A stretch of DNA of 64,000 nt, taken from assembly GCF_022458985.1 (NCBI RefSeq), contig NC_061779.1, positions 20,443,001-20,507,000 of the forward strand, read 5' to 3'. Each line of letters begins with the position of its first letter. Within the stretch, counting starts at the first letter, position 1. This stretch comes from Mugil cephalus (Eukaryota; Chordata; Actinopteri; Mugiliformes; Mugilidae). Positions 1 through 11,300 of this stretch are shown piece after piece. The translations under genes and the position numbers were made by a program. The notes beneath the pieces were generated by a model. That model was given only the letters and a program-made list of their open reading frames with translations. It searched no databases and was not told the origin of the DNA.

Positions 1-3000
1 CGTTCGGAGCTCCCTGATCTGGCTCGATAATCTAAACAACATCCTGTAGTGCGCTATTATTTTCAAATCATGTGGTACGTGCGAGCTTGAGACTAGACAC
101 AAGAATATCTGTGTTTCTCATTGAGTCTCTTTGTGTGGGATGCAGCCTGATTTTAAAATCAGCTTTTTTTTTATTATTCATAATTTGTTATTTTCCACAA
201 AAAGAAAAAAAATGTACAATGACAACTACAACAACAGAAAAAGAAGAAAAAGAAGGAGAAGAAGAAGAAAACCTTATGTCACACAAATAAAATACAGGGG
301 TTGGGGGGCTGGCGCAGTTTAATTTGCCATCATGCCACTCAGGCTTCATCACACTCGACAAGTCCTTCAACATTTTCTCTTAAACAGTCCAAGTCCAACA
401 TGTCACATAAACATCCGGTTATTATTCAAGTACTCTCTAATAACAGTTCATAAGGGCAGTTTGCCTATTTTCATAGTCTTTATGAACTGAAGTTGCTTTT
501 TCCATGAACAGTAGTTCTAGAAAGTCCTTCAGCCAATTATGTTTATCGTAACAGTCCTGCTTGCGTATCTTCCAATTCATACGTATGATCCTCTTCACAG
601 AGAGAAAAGCTGGAGTTTGTTGAGTAATTCTTGGACTTATATCTTTCACTCTACTTCCCAGTAAAAATCGGCATAAGGTGCATGTGTGGCCTGCTGTCTT
701 CTCATGCCAAATTAGCAGGCTTTAAAACACCCTCTCACAATTCACACTTTGTCCAATTTCCATAAACATCTGCCAAGTGCAGCTGTTACATGCTACTGAA
801 GTTGTGGGTTTAGAAGACAGGATTACGAGTCACCTGAGGCTGCCATGTAGTTAGTTATTACGGTACTTTACATTTTATGATTTTAACTTTTTTAGGGATC
901 TGTGACTCAATCGTTGGACTGGGTATAATAATATTTAAAAATAGTAATAATAAAACATTATCCAGCATCTATCAGTCCATCTTATACTAATATGTTAGTA
1001 TATTGTGTTTATTCAGGCGCCGCAGAAGTCCCAGGTTGATCAAACATGATCCTCATCTGCAGACAAAGGCAGCAACTTTTTCTAAGGACCTAATCCAACA
1101 TATTTGCATTGTGCCAATCATAACATATCAGGACACTTTGCACAGTACAGTCATTTGAAAGAGAGAAGACAAATAATCCCCCTCTTTGGCAGCACATGGC
1201 AACAGTGGGAAGGAAAAACTCTCCCCAACAGAAAGAGATGTCTAACAGAACCAGGCTCACTGCGCTGCCGTCTGACAGCTCTCCTCTGGGTGATTGGAGA
1301 GACAAAAGACGAAGAGAGAGAAACAACAACCATCGGGTATGTTGTTTCAGTAACCACGGATCAAAAAAAAAAAAAAAAAAAAAGATACGGGCACACAAAG
1401 ACACGGGACAGAGAGGGATATCCCTTCTCTGAAGAGAGAAGACTTGATATGAATGAAATGTTATGGCATTATGCTGTATAAATTCATAGACCGTGAAAGA
1501 GAGAACAAGTGTTCAGTGTATCATGAAAGCTTAGGCCCAGCAGCATAATTAAACCATAACTTTACATTTATGCCCTGTATTATTTAACGATTATATTGTT
1601 CTTGTGTTGTTGGTACTCCAAAATAAAGTGTAAACTAACTGACACACAAATCACTACACCGGGCAGTAATATCCTTGCTTATTGGTTGACCTATAGGTTA
1701 AAGGAAACAAGATGGTATTTATAGCTTTGTGATTTGTGCTGTACTAGATTTCAAACCTGGAGGGAACATGCACACAAATAACAGGAAGCAATATATTGGG
1801 GTAGCAAGTGGGGGGCAACAGGGACCCCTCTGCTAATTTTGGCCCCAACCTCGTAAGTTGGTGCCCCTGGCTGTTTCCACAGGACGGCTCAAACATCATG
1901 ACACATTCTCGTGTGAAATAACACATTTTTCAATGTTGCAACAATTAAAAATGTGCGCTCGCAAAAGCAGGCCCCGTGTAAAAACAAGGAGTTTAGGTCA
2001 GGATGTTCCAGAAAGGAATTGCCTGGAAGATGTACAGACTGTTTGACTGCATCTCCTAATTCTGCAGGCAATGCCTCATGCCCCTGATCACAGCCGCTAC
2101 TGGTTCCCATCATCGCCCCGAGATAGCCAGGCAGCACACGTCGTAAAAATCATCCTTCATTCCCGCATGACACCGTTATTTAGCTTCGCATGCACGGCCT
2201 TTATCCAACCTTCGAGCTTTCAACGCATCAGTTCCATTTTTATCATTCTGTTCCTTGTGCACTCAGTAATTAGTGAGCTATAAGTCACTGGATTTCATCA
2301 GATGATATCAAGAAGTAGAAACAAAGAGTTGACTCCGTAGCCCCCGTCCTCCCAGCCCAATAGGAACAGAGACATCTGTGGATATATAAGGAGAAATAAG
2401 AAATATCCATTAGTGAAAGACGTTGGTTTGCGTCACTATTGGCAACAGCTGGTTCTTCAGGCAAATAAGTCTTCAAAGCAAAGTGCGTTGATCATTTTCT
2501 AGCTGATCCTCAGTTTTTGAATATTTATTTACATCACATAGCAACGGCGTCATACCAAAGATGTTCTTCCAGAATACATAGAGAATGACGAATTGCCTCT
2601 GCAGCTCTTCTCGTGGTTGGGAAAGGCTGAACTTTAGGTCTTTACTTTTGTGTTAGCGCAGCACGTTTGACACCAAATGACCTGCCAGTATGATGTGTGG
2701 ATGAATAAAAACCAAGCTCTTCTGGTGAGTTAAATAGCTTTTCCAGGTTAACACCAGTTATTGCTGCTATAAAATGAAGCGCGCTCCTCTCTCACGCGGC
2801 TGCAGGATTTACACCTTAGTCATCACTGATCCAAATCTAACTTGTGTTGTGTTTACTGCTTCGGTGCATTTTTTAATAAAGTGCAACGTAACCTGATTGA
2901 CCAATACTGTAATTTTTTAATTGAATTCAATTGTGCATCCACTGCGCAATCCAGTGTGTGTCCAGTATCACATTGATTATTTTGCATCAATAACAGTTTC

Positions 3001-4785
3001 ATTAAGTTGTGAGACGAGATGTTCTGACCCAGAAAAATCTGATTGGACTGAGAGATTGGTTGAGAGAAGTGCTCTGCTCATAAATTTCACAGAAAAATTA
3101 ATATGATGCTTCAGCGAGCAACTTAAATAGTGTTTGGGTTGTGGCCTTCCGTCATTTTCCAGATGGAACAAGTTACAGTCAGTACACCGAGGTGAGGTTT
3201 AATCTCTCCACTCAACATTTTATGGTTTATTTGGATTGCCAGTATGCAAGACAAATGGAAAGAAATTTGGTCTTATTCAAGAATCCATTGCATCTGCGAT
3301 GTTACAAAATAAATAAATAAATAAATTAGTTTGTTTGGTTCGCATGTGTGCAGACTGGTGACTCATAAATAAAGCACTTGCATTTTTCCTGTGTGTGCCT
3401 TGTGTATGTTGTTTGTCATTTGTGGGCCGGCCTCTGTCATTGGTCTGTGTGCGTAAGCTCTCTGATATCTTCGGACAAATAAAGCATTTTGAAACTAAAA
3501 TAAAGAGTCATAGGTAGCCATAAACCTTCCAGGGAAATTCAGTAATATGTATTAAATTAGGTTGTGTTTGCTAAACTAAATTATGTGCTTGCCTCTAGCG
3601 GGACAAATAAGGTATCTTGGATCTCATATTCAGATCCCGCACCATCAAATTCACTAACAAATGGCATCCTTACGCTGGTTAAAAACTTACGAACATATTT
3701 CTCCCTTCTATGTGAGGGATTAAAATGGCTGTTGAAATAACAGTGCTGCACCAGAAACGATCTCTTTAACTGACGAGCTTCAGAGATGCAGTGATTCAGG
3801 AATACGCTGCTGAGGCTGAAGCCCCCGAAGAAGACCGAGGCTTCTTTCAAACCTGAACCTTAAAGGAGGCAACAGCTGCAGATTATTCATTAAAGTCATT
3901 ATAAAGCCCGTTTTACATGTAATTAATGCATTAGGCAATGTTTTTATATGATGAATGTATTTAGGATTTTATAATTAAAGTAATTAATAATTAAAATATA
4001 CCTTTCCCATGTACAGTTAAAGCATCCACACAGAGTACTTTTCATGAGCGAGCCTAACACTTAAACCTGGTAGCCCACTGCATTGATCCAGCAAGTTTCT
4101 ACTGAGCACTCAAGAAAGAATGCCGAACAGCATTTAAGCAATACCCTAAATTTTGTTGATGTAGTCTTTCCCTCTGCAGCACTGTGCCTCAACTTTCACA
4201 ACCACAGTGTGCCCTGCAGTTCAGTCTTTGCCCCGGGTTTCACCACGCATTGTGTACATGAGTATACGGGGTCCACAGGAAAAGCAATAACAGACAATTT
4301 GTGGAAGAGGATATTTCCAAATGTATTTCCTTTAAAGCTCACCCCATCCTGAGCTAAAAATGGAGTGACCCTAACGTTAAAGCCACTTGAGCTGTTTTAA
4401 TTAACCTAACCACAAAATGCCTTTCCGGCTCGAATGACATCAGCGATTGGGTCAAATATAAATGGTCCAGACAAGGGACATCACCGACTTCCTGCTCTCT
4501 GTCCAAAACGGCTACTTCATGGGAATATCGTGCCCTTGTTCAGTTCCCAATTTCCAGCTAAATCCCGCTTACTCACGCTACTAAACCGCCAAGAAATGTT
4601 GTCTAGTTGATGGCTGTTAAATTGCCACAAATGTATGCAGATGATATGTAGAAATGGATTTTAAAAAAATTGAAAATGTTCTTTCCCAAAGAATTTAGCC
4701 TTCAAGCAAGCTTGTCTATGAATACATATCTATTGATACATATTGAACAGGATCATCCTTCTTCTCCTCAATGTTTTCAGAAGAA

Positions 4786-5680
4786 CAGTGGTGTGAAAAA
4801 GTGGTGCCCCACTCCCTGATTTTTTTTGCATGTTTCTCACACTTAAGTGTTTCAGATCATCAAACAACTTTAAAAATTAACACAAAGATAGCACAAGAAA
4901 ACACAAAATGTAGTTTTTGAATAAAGGTTTTCATTGTTAAGGGAAAACAAATTCCAAACCTACATGATCATTCAAAGTGACCCTACCCTAAGCAGCAACA
5001 ACTTTGATCTCTACCATGAGGCCATTTTAGTCCAGTCTCTTTCTTATGGTGGAGCCATAAGCACTGACCTTAACTGAAGCAGGTGAGGCCTGCTGTTCTT
5101 TGGTTGGTGTTGGGAGGTCTTTTGTGACCTCTTGGATGAGTCATTGCTGTGCTCTTTGGTTAATTTTGTTCAGCTGGCTGCTCCTGGGAAGGTTCACCAC
5201 TGCTCCATGTTTTCACCATTTGTGGATGATGGCTCTCACTGTGGTTCACTGGAGTCCCAAAGGTTTAGAAATGGCTTTATAACCTTTTCCAGACTGAGTC
5301 ATCCCAATTATCTTTTTTCTCCTCTGTTCCTGAATTTCCTTGGATCTCGGCATGATGTCTAGCTTTTGAGGATCTTTTGGTCTACTTCTCTTTGTCGGGC
5401 AGGTCACATTGAAGTGATTTCTTGATCGAGAACAGGTATGTCAGTAATCCGGCCTGGATGTGGCTAGAGACACTGAACTCAGGTGTTAGTTAACTTGTGT
5501 TTTAACAGGGGGGACACACACCTTTTTCACACAGGGCTGTTTAGGTTTGGATTTATTTCCTTAATAATAAAAACCTTCATTTAAAAACTGCATTTTGTGT
5601 TTACTTGTGTTATGTTTGTCTTATATTTAAATTTGTTTGATGAAATTAGGAAGGGGGCAAACACTTTTTCCACACCACTA
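4786..5680 (-). mobile_element. Decayed Tc1-like transposon, internally deleted
   Basis: The left end reads CAGTGGTGTGAAAAAGTG and the right end is its near-perfect inverted copy, CACTTTTTCCACACCACTA; these are termini of a Tc1-like family very common in fish. On the minus strand, from about 5353 down to about 5000, a transposase relic is visible: it opens with a Met-Pro-Arg-Ser-Lys start followed by a helix-turn-helix-like stretch, but in-frame stops break it. Much of the catalytic half is missing, since the full element would be longer. The flanking TA target duplication is no longer clear, so the insertion is old and non-autonomous. Confidence 0.88.
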
Positions 5681-8600
5681 AATACAGCAGGAAAACAACC
5701 ACCTCCAAGCCTTCATTTCCTGTATTGCCTCATCACTCGCTCAGGGTGTGAATACTGGGAATTACTGAAAAGGTTACTGAGTCTGCATTCACACATGAAT
5801 GTTGTCTTTATTCCCCCCTTCAAGCCTCATGTTCACCATTAACAGTAACACCTTTCAAAGCTCTTATAGAGGGACCAATTCTAGACTGTCAGTCAATTTG
5901 ATCTGGTGTTGATTAGGTTCCCTGAGAGAGAACCCTAAGTCTTGTGAGGCTGTGCTCAGATCCCTTCATGTTTTGACAGGGAAACACTTGCTTGTCCCTG
6001 TGGTGGGAGCAGAATTCAAGCGCATTCAATTAATATTCATGTTTTTTCTAAAACCATAAATAAATGCTGGCAGATTCATGAAATATCTCAATCTGTATCA
6101 TTGTTTAATGTCACTGCAGCATGAATATGTAGAAATGTAACAACTGAGCATTCTGCTTATACACATAATGTTAAATCCTGAGCAAGGGCCTATCATTTTT
6201 ATCGGAATCATCTAACATTTTCTTTATAACCTTACTAAATTTCCACATAGGCCCATCCAGTGAAACTCCAGTGAGTTTTACGCTATTTGGATGGATTGCC
6301 ATGAAATTCAGCACACATTCACACGACCCACGACATCAACTGTAATAACACTGGTAATCCTCCCCAGTGATGATGCTGTGTGCCCTCTTTGTGACCCGGG
6401 TGTTGTAAATGTCATGTAGTGGTGGGAAGGCTGCTTCACAATTGAATTATGCCGACATGCTGGACAGCCTTGTTGTCATGAACGGTGCAGTTCCCATCCC
6501 ACACTGTGATGACGCTCTCCACTGTGCATCTATAAAAGCTGCTGAGGGGTTTTGGAAGCTAATCCAAATTTCTTCTTTGTCATGTCACCGACAGGTGAGG
6601 TCTTTTGGAGAGTGTTACTGAAGCAGAGCTTGGCTCCACTTAACAAACAGCGAGTTCAAAGAAGGTTCAGGGTGTGTGATTTGAGTGGAGCTTAGGCTGG
6701 TGAGCGGTGCCTATAGGCAGACAGCTGGAGCATCTTGAGCACTGGAATTGCCATACAGTCGTCATAAACTGGGACCAAAACGGTTTGTGCCAGGGAGAAA
6801 ACATATTTATATACTCTATGAAGTAGAACATTTTTACATGGGACTCTGGATGTTGGCTCAGCTTTTGGAGCTAGCTCCAAGTGACCATTCAAAAGTGAAA
6901 GACCAAATGAAGGGAAGTCTGTGTTGAGAGGAGGTTGGTGTAGGACTGGTTTACAAACCAATATCCAAATCTTTATTTTATCAAAAATGATGAACTTTTA
7001 TTACAAAACCCATTCAAGTTGTTTTTCTGCCTACACCTAATAAAATTCTTGCTATGGCACAAATTCACAACTTTAATAAAGTTAAGGCATAATGTCTGTG
7101 TAGCCATCCACTAGCTGGAGCTCAGTAGAAGACAAATTATATAGCCAGAAAATGACCTTAAATGTCAAACTTAATTTACTACAGAAATCTTTCTACTGGG
7201 GGTAGCTAGGTCCCAAAACACAGATTATGATCCAGGCCAGATCCTACCAGAGATGATATCAGATTAACAGTGAAGCCCGTTGATATCAGTTGTCTGAACA
7301 CGGGCGAATTGAAGTAAGAAAACATGAATTACATTTCCTCCTGAATGATGTTTCGGTCTGAGCTGCAATAGCCAAAAAGGCTTGTTTGAGTTTGTCAGTG
7401 CCAGCAGAGTTTCAACCACTTATTAAATACAAATGGCCATTTGTTTTTGTTTTTTCCACTGGAACCAGGAGCATTTACTGGTTGTGTTTAAACACAAAAA
7501 GATTGCAGTTGTGTGTTATTGTGAATGAGACAAAAGACCAGTCACTTTGTATAAAAATTAAAGCAGACAGGACCAGGAAATTCCAGAGGGTTCACATACT
7601 TCAGTTGCCACCGTGCTTTAGTTTATGACCAAGTGCCTGTAAAAATGTCCAGCTGTACTTATGAGCCTCTGAGTGTCATTAAATTGTGTAGTGCATAAAG
7701 GGATATACTGCAGTCAATGATGATCATGAGGAGATCAGTATGGTTAGGTTTACTGGTTTAAGATTCACATTAAATTCAATGTTATTTATGAGCCTGTGAT
7801 CATCTGTTTTCAATTAGAAACTAAGTCTATGCTTTATAAAGATGTTTTTTGTTGTATGGTCTCTATCCACATGTGAAGAAAGGATGGAGTGCTGATAACA
7901 GTTTTGAGCCTTTTCAGTAGTTGATGATGATAGCATCATTGCAATTTTCTGTTTATAAGATTCAGTAACTAAACATTAAGTAAGAAATTCACATTCAAAA
8001 CAGCCACACAGACCGTGTTTTGGCCTAATGTCTCCATAGAGGCATAAAGTCCCTGTACCTGAGAGGACTGCTGTGTGGATCACACCAGCACTGTTCAGTT
8101 TAAGAGCACATTTAAAAATTGAGAACTAGGAATGAAATTATAGTTAGCACACTCGCAGCTTAGGAAAAATATCCAGGTTAACAAACACTGCATTACCGCA
8201 ACAGAATAAATACAAGTCCTGCCACACAGCCAGACGTCTAATTGGTTCAAGGAGAGTGTGGCATTAATAACAACAACGGCTCTCTGAACTGTGAGGCCTT
8301 TTTTGGAACAAAGATGTAGGCCTGTGGCTCTCCATCTCATTAATACATCAAAAACTCTATTGCAGAAACACGGTCATGGTAAAACCAGACAAAAGTCTGT
8401 CGTCCATAATTTGGACCTGCAAAACTGATGTGGTGTCAGGCCTTTTCATCTATGTACAGACAGTAAGGATGTGTTATTTTGAACTGACCCTCAGTAGCTC
8501 CTTTAAGATAATATTTGGAAAAGATAGGCTTTGTAAGTGAATTAAGATATCTCACTCAATAAAGATAAAACAACTAGATGGATGAGTGGCCGAGTAGAGA

Positions 8601-9374
8601 TGATCTAAGTATGCAAGTGGAGGTGATTTCTCTGTGACTGTCATTCATTTCGTATCAGCAAGTATTTGATGGTGCTCTACAAAGCACTGTGATTTACAGA
8701 TGGATTTTGGGGGATTTACTCTCACATAGAACATAGGTCTGTGACCTCAACAGTATCCTGTTACAACGTAATACGCTGAAAGTAATGCCATAAAAGGTCT
8801 CTTTGAATTCCATTATTTATCTCTAGGTTACGTAATTTGGACAATAGCAATGACAATCTTAGGCCAAAACATCTGTTAAACACAACTGAAGGCTTTGTAA
8901 GTATGAGAATGGAATCCCAAGGGTGACGTCATGAAGGGTTGCCCATCTTTTTATATACAGTTTATTGTTTTTCTTGGGAAAGACAAATTAGTTCCTTTTT
9001 ATTCTCACATTATTTCTATCAGTGAGATTTTTTTTAACCTGGAACCTATTGTCCTATTCACCCTGTACACCTTGGATTGCAATTACAACACAGAGTCAAG
9101 TCACATGCAGAGGTTCTCAGGTAACAGCAAGAATATAAGAATCTGGTGAACAACTTCATCTCATGATGCGAAGCGAACCACCTTCCGATCAATAAGGCTA
9201 AAGCAAAAGAGATGGTAGTGGATTTACAGAGGTCGAGGCCGCACTTGCAGCCTGTACGGTGGTTCAGACCTATAAGTACTTGAGTCTACAGAGTCAGACC
9301 TTGAACAACCTTTTTTTTTTTTTTTTCACACAGCATTATATATTCATATTATTCTCTTTTAAATATTAGCGGAG

Positions 9375-9800
9375 CCAGTCAAAGTTTTGGACACATCTTC
9401 TTATTTGCTTCATTTTTATTATCTTCTACTTTGTAGATTAATACTGAACACATCAATCCTATGGCACAAGACACATGGAAAAGTGTAGCAAATAAAAAAG
9501 TGTTTAAAAAAGAATATAATTTATATTTCAGATTCTTAACAGTAGTCAAAAACAAAGTTTAATGACAGCTTTGATCACTCTTGGCATTCTCTCAGTCAAC
9601 TTATTTATGTACCCTGGTCCAAAAGTCTTGAAGAAGTTCCCAGAGGTGTTGAGTACTTGTTGGCTGCTTTGCCTTCACTCTGTGGTCCAACTCATACCAT
9701 ACCCAAACCATCTCAGTTGAGTTTAGGTTGGATGAATATGGAGACAAGGTTGTCTGAAGCAGCACTATCTCTTGGTCAAATAGCCCTCGTGTATCCTGGA
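9375..9800 (-). mobile_element. Tc1-like transposon fragment (second family)
   Basis: The sequence begins CAGTCAAAGTTTTGGACAC, the terminal repeat of another widespread fish Tc1-like family. It continues into minus-strand remnants of the C-terminal half of the transposase; landmarks are the stretch around 9566-9600 and the one around 9625-9680. The homology fades near 9800, no matching right terminus is seen, and the frame is broken, so this is a truncated dead copy. Confidence 0.85.
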
Positions 9801-10571
9801 GCTTTTCTGATGGTTAATTCTGCATTTTTAAGGTGGTGTTTTGAGTCATAATACAAAAGAGTTTATCGGTTTGATCAAAATAAAATTTAAGGCACTTGTG
9901 TCGTTGGCAACCGAAGGGTTTCAAAGCCAATGTCACCACCACGTGGTAGATATTTGTTGTTGCAGGTCATTCCTCAGTGACTTTTCAACCAACCTTTTAC
10001 ATAAACCGAAGCCGTCTATTGGCCAGTTCAGGCTGCCGTCACCTCCAACTCATTTCTGATTGGTTCCCTTAGTCCCGACAGCCAGCATGTTACTATGAGT
10101 TTTACGTTCGTTAGCTTTGAGCTAGTCCTGTGATGAAAGTGATTTGACTCTGACAATCAACAGGTTAGTGCCTGAGTAGTTGACTGCAGTTAGAATTAAT
10201 AACGCACAAGCTTTCGTGAATTGGCGTATTGTACCCTCGCATATCTCAGTTGTTTTTGTGTTTAAGTTTTAATTGTAATTGGCCTAATAACCATCTCAGG
10301 CTTGATTTTTTTTGCGTTCGCTAATTAGCATGGAGTTAGCAGGGTCAACGTCTCTGGACTTAAAATTAGTAGCCTGCACGTATACTGAAGGAACTGCACC
10401 GGTAACTGAAGGAAAATACTGTTGCAAATTAGCGCTGCCGTTTCCGACGTGTAGCAGTAAACCCTGCTGTGCTCGGTTCCCCTTCACATTCATTTTAAAT
10501 GTGGCGGTTTGCATCATTGGTGAAGTGACGACGTGGGAGGCGCAGCACGGAGAGCTCTGAAGCTAGATTAT

Positions 10572-10584
10572 GTTGCTAGGCAAC
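10572..10584. promoter_or_regulatory. X-box (RFX-type) motif upstream of ankrd26
   Basis: GTTGCTAGGCAAC is an imperfect palindrome fitting the RFX X-box (two GTNRCC-type half-sites) with a 1-base spacer. It lies about 360 bases before the likely first splice donor of ankrd26. Seen in sequence; binding is inferred. Confidence 0.6.
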
Positions 10585-10749
10585 AAACAATCCTGAATAT
10601 AACGTTAGCCATAGTTATTATTATTAAAAACGGATTTTCCCATTGAAATACTATTAATCGACGTTGTGTAGTGTTTCATATAATGCCATTAAAACAAAAT
10701 ACCACTTATATCAGCGGATAAGCTCTGTCGTGTGTCATTTGCACAGTCA

Positions 10750-10763
10750 GTTACCATAGCAAC
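10750..10763. promoter_or_regulatory. Second X-box (RFX-type) motif upstream of ankrd26
   Basis: GTTACCATAGCAAC matches the consensus GTNRCC-N2-RGYAAC exactly. It is about 180 bases downstream of the first motif and about 170 bases before the probable non-coding exon donor. Paired X-boxes close to a start site are typical of ciliary and centriolar genes regulated by RFX2/3, which suits ANKRD26, a centriole distal-appendage protein. Confidence 0.65.
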
Positions 10764-11211
10764 AGCCCACAAGCTAGAACGCTAACTACATCCATATAAA
10801 CCTCAGCTATAAGGGTGATTAGGACAGGTCCTGTCCAAAGTAGTCGCGTAAAAATCAGCTTGCAAACGGGACGCTAATAGGCTCTGCTAAGTACAAGCGC
10901 TGTCGCTGAAGCTGTAGTGGATGTCCTGATGGAAGGTATGGTCATCAAAATGAGGGTACACGTACCTCAGTTAGCGCTACTGAAACGCTGCTGTTAGCAC
11001 GACAGCTATGTTTCGCTGCCACCTAACTCTATGTAATTAGATACTGCATATGATGATTTCCGTCAGGTATGCACAATGTATTACAACACTAATGCACGCG
11101 TAGCACACCGTGAGGACCAGTATTCGCCATACTGAGTTATATTTTACAGCATTGTAGTGCTCTCAGCACGCCTTTATAGACTTCTAATCCGCTTTGCACG
11201 TCTTATTTCAG

Positions 11212-11300
11212 GGATGGGACAGTCGCCTGTGGTGATCCTGCAGCCCCTGATGAGTGGCAGCTAGTGACAGTGCAAAAGCAATGTTGTGCTGCCATATACA
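11212..11300 (+). promoter_or_regulatory. ankrd26 5' leader with upstream ORFs
   Basis: A good acceptor (TTATTTCAG at 11203-11211) opens an exon whose first 89 bases are untranslated. The likely upstream partner is a non-coding exon ending at about 10935 (GATGGAAG before GTATGG). The leader holds an upstream frame at 11214-11264 (17 codons including stop, with a second in-frame ATG at 11250). Another at 11281-11304 has its TGA overlapping the main ATG as ATGA. Such frames usually damp or gate translation of the main frame. The first-exon assignment is inferred. Confidence 0.55.

Larger units (their letters stand above)
1..10540. other. Gene-poor 5' flank of ankrd26
   Basis: No reading frame here resembles a known protein, and none joins to another through plausible splice sites. 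The stretch is AT-rich with simple repeats: a GAA-type purine run near 226-270, poly-A at about 1363-1383, (AAAT)n at 3306-3326 and poly-T near 9310-9326. Two decayed Tc1-like transposons lie inside it and are listed separately. The rest may hold regulatory DNA or a distal untranslated exon of a gene off the left edge, but I see no evidence for either. Confidence 0.6.

Noticed and set aside
226-270. GAA/GGA purine run as a possible coding acidic or basic repeat
   Set aside because: Short, flanked by stops in the relevant frames and by AT-rich non-coding DNA; treated as a microsatellite.
3581-3850. Minus-strand 89-codon frame
   Set aside because: No recognisable motifs, no supporting splice or promoter signals, and surrounded by non-coding AT-rich DNA.
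5100-5362. Plus-strand frames of 60-76 codons
   Set aside because: They lie within the antisense strand of a decayed Tc1 transposase.
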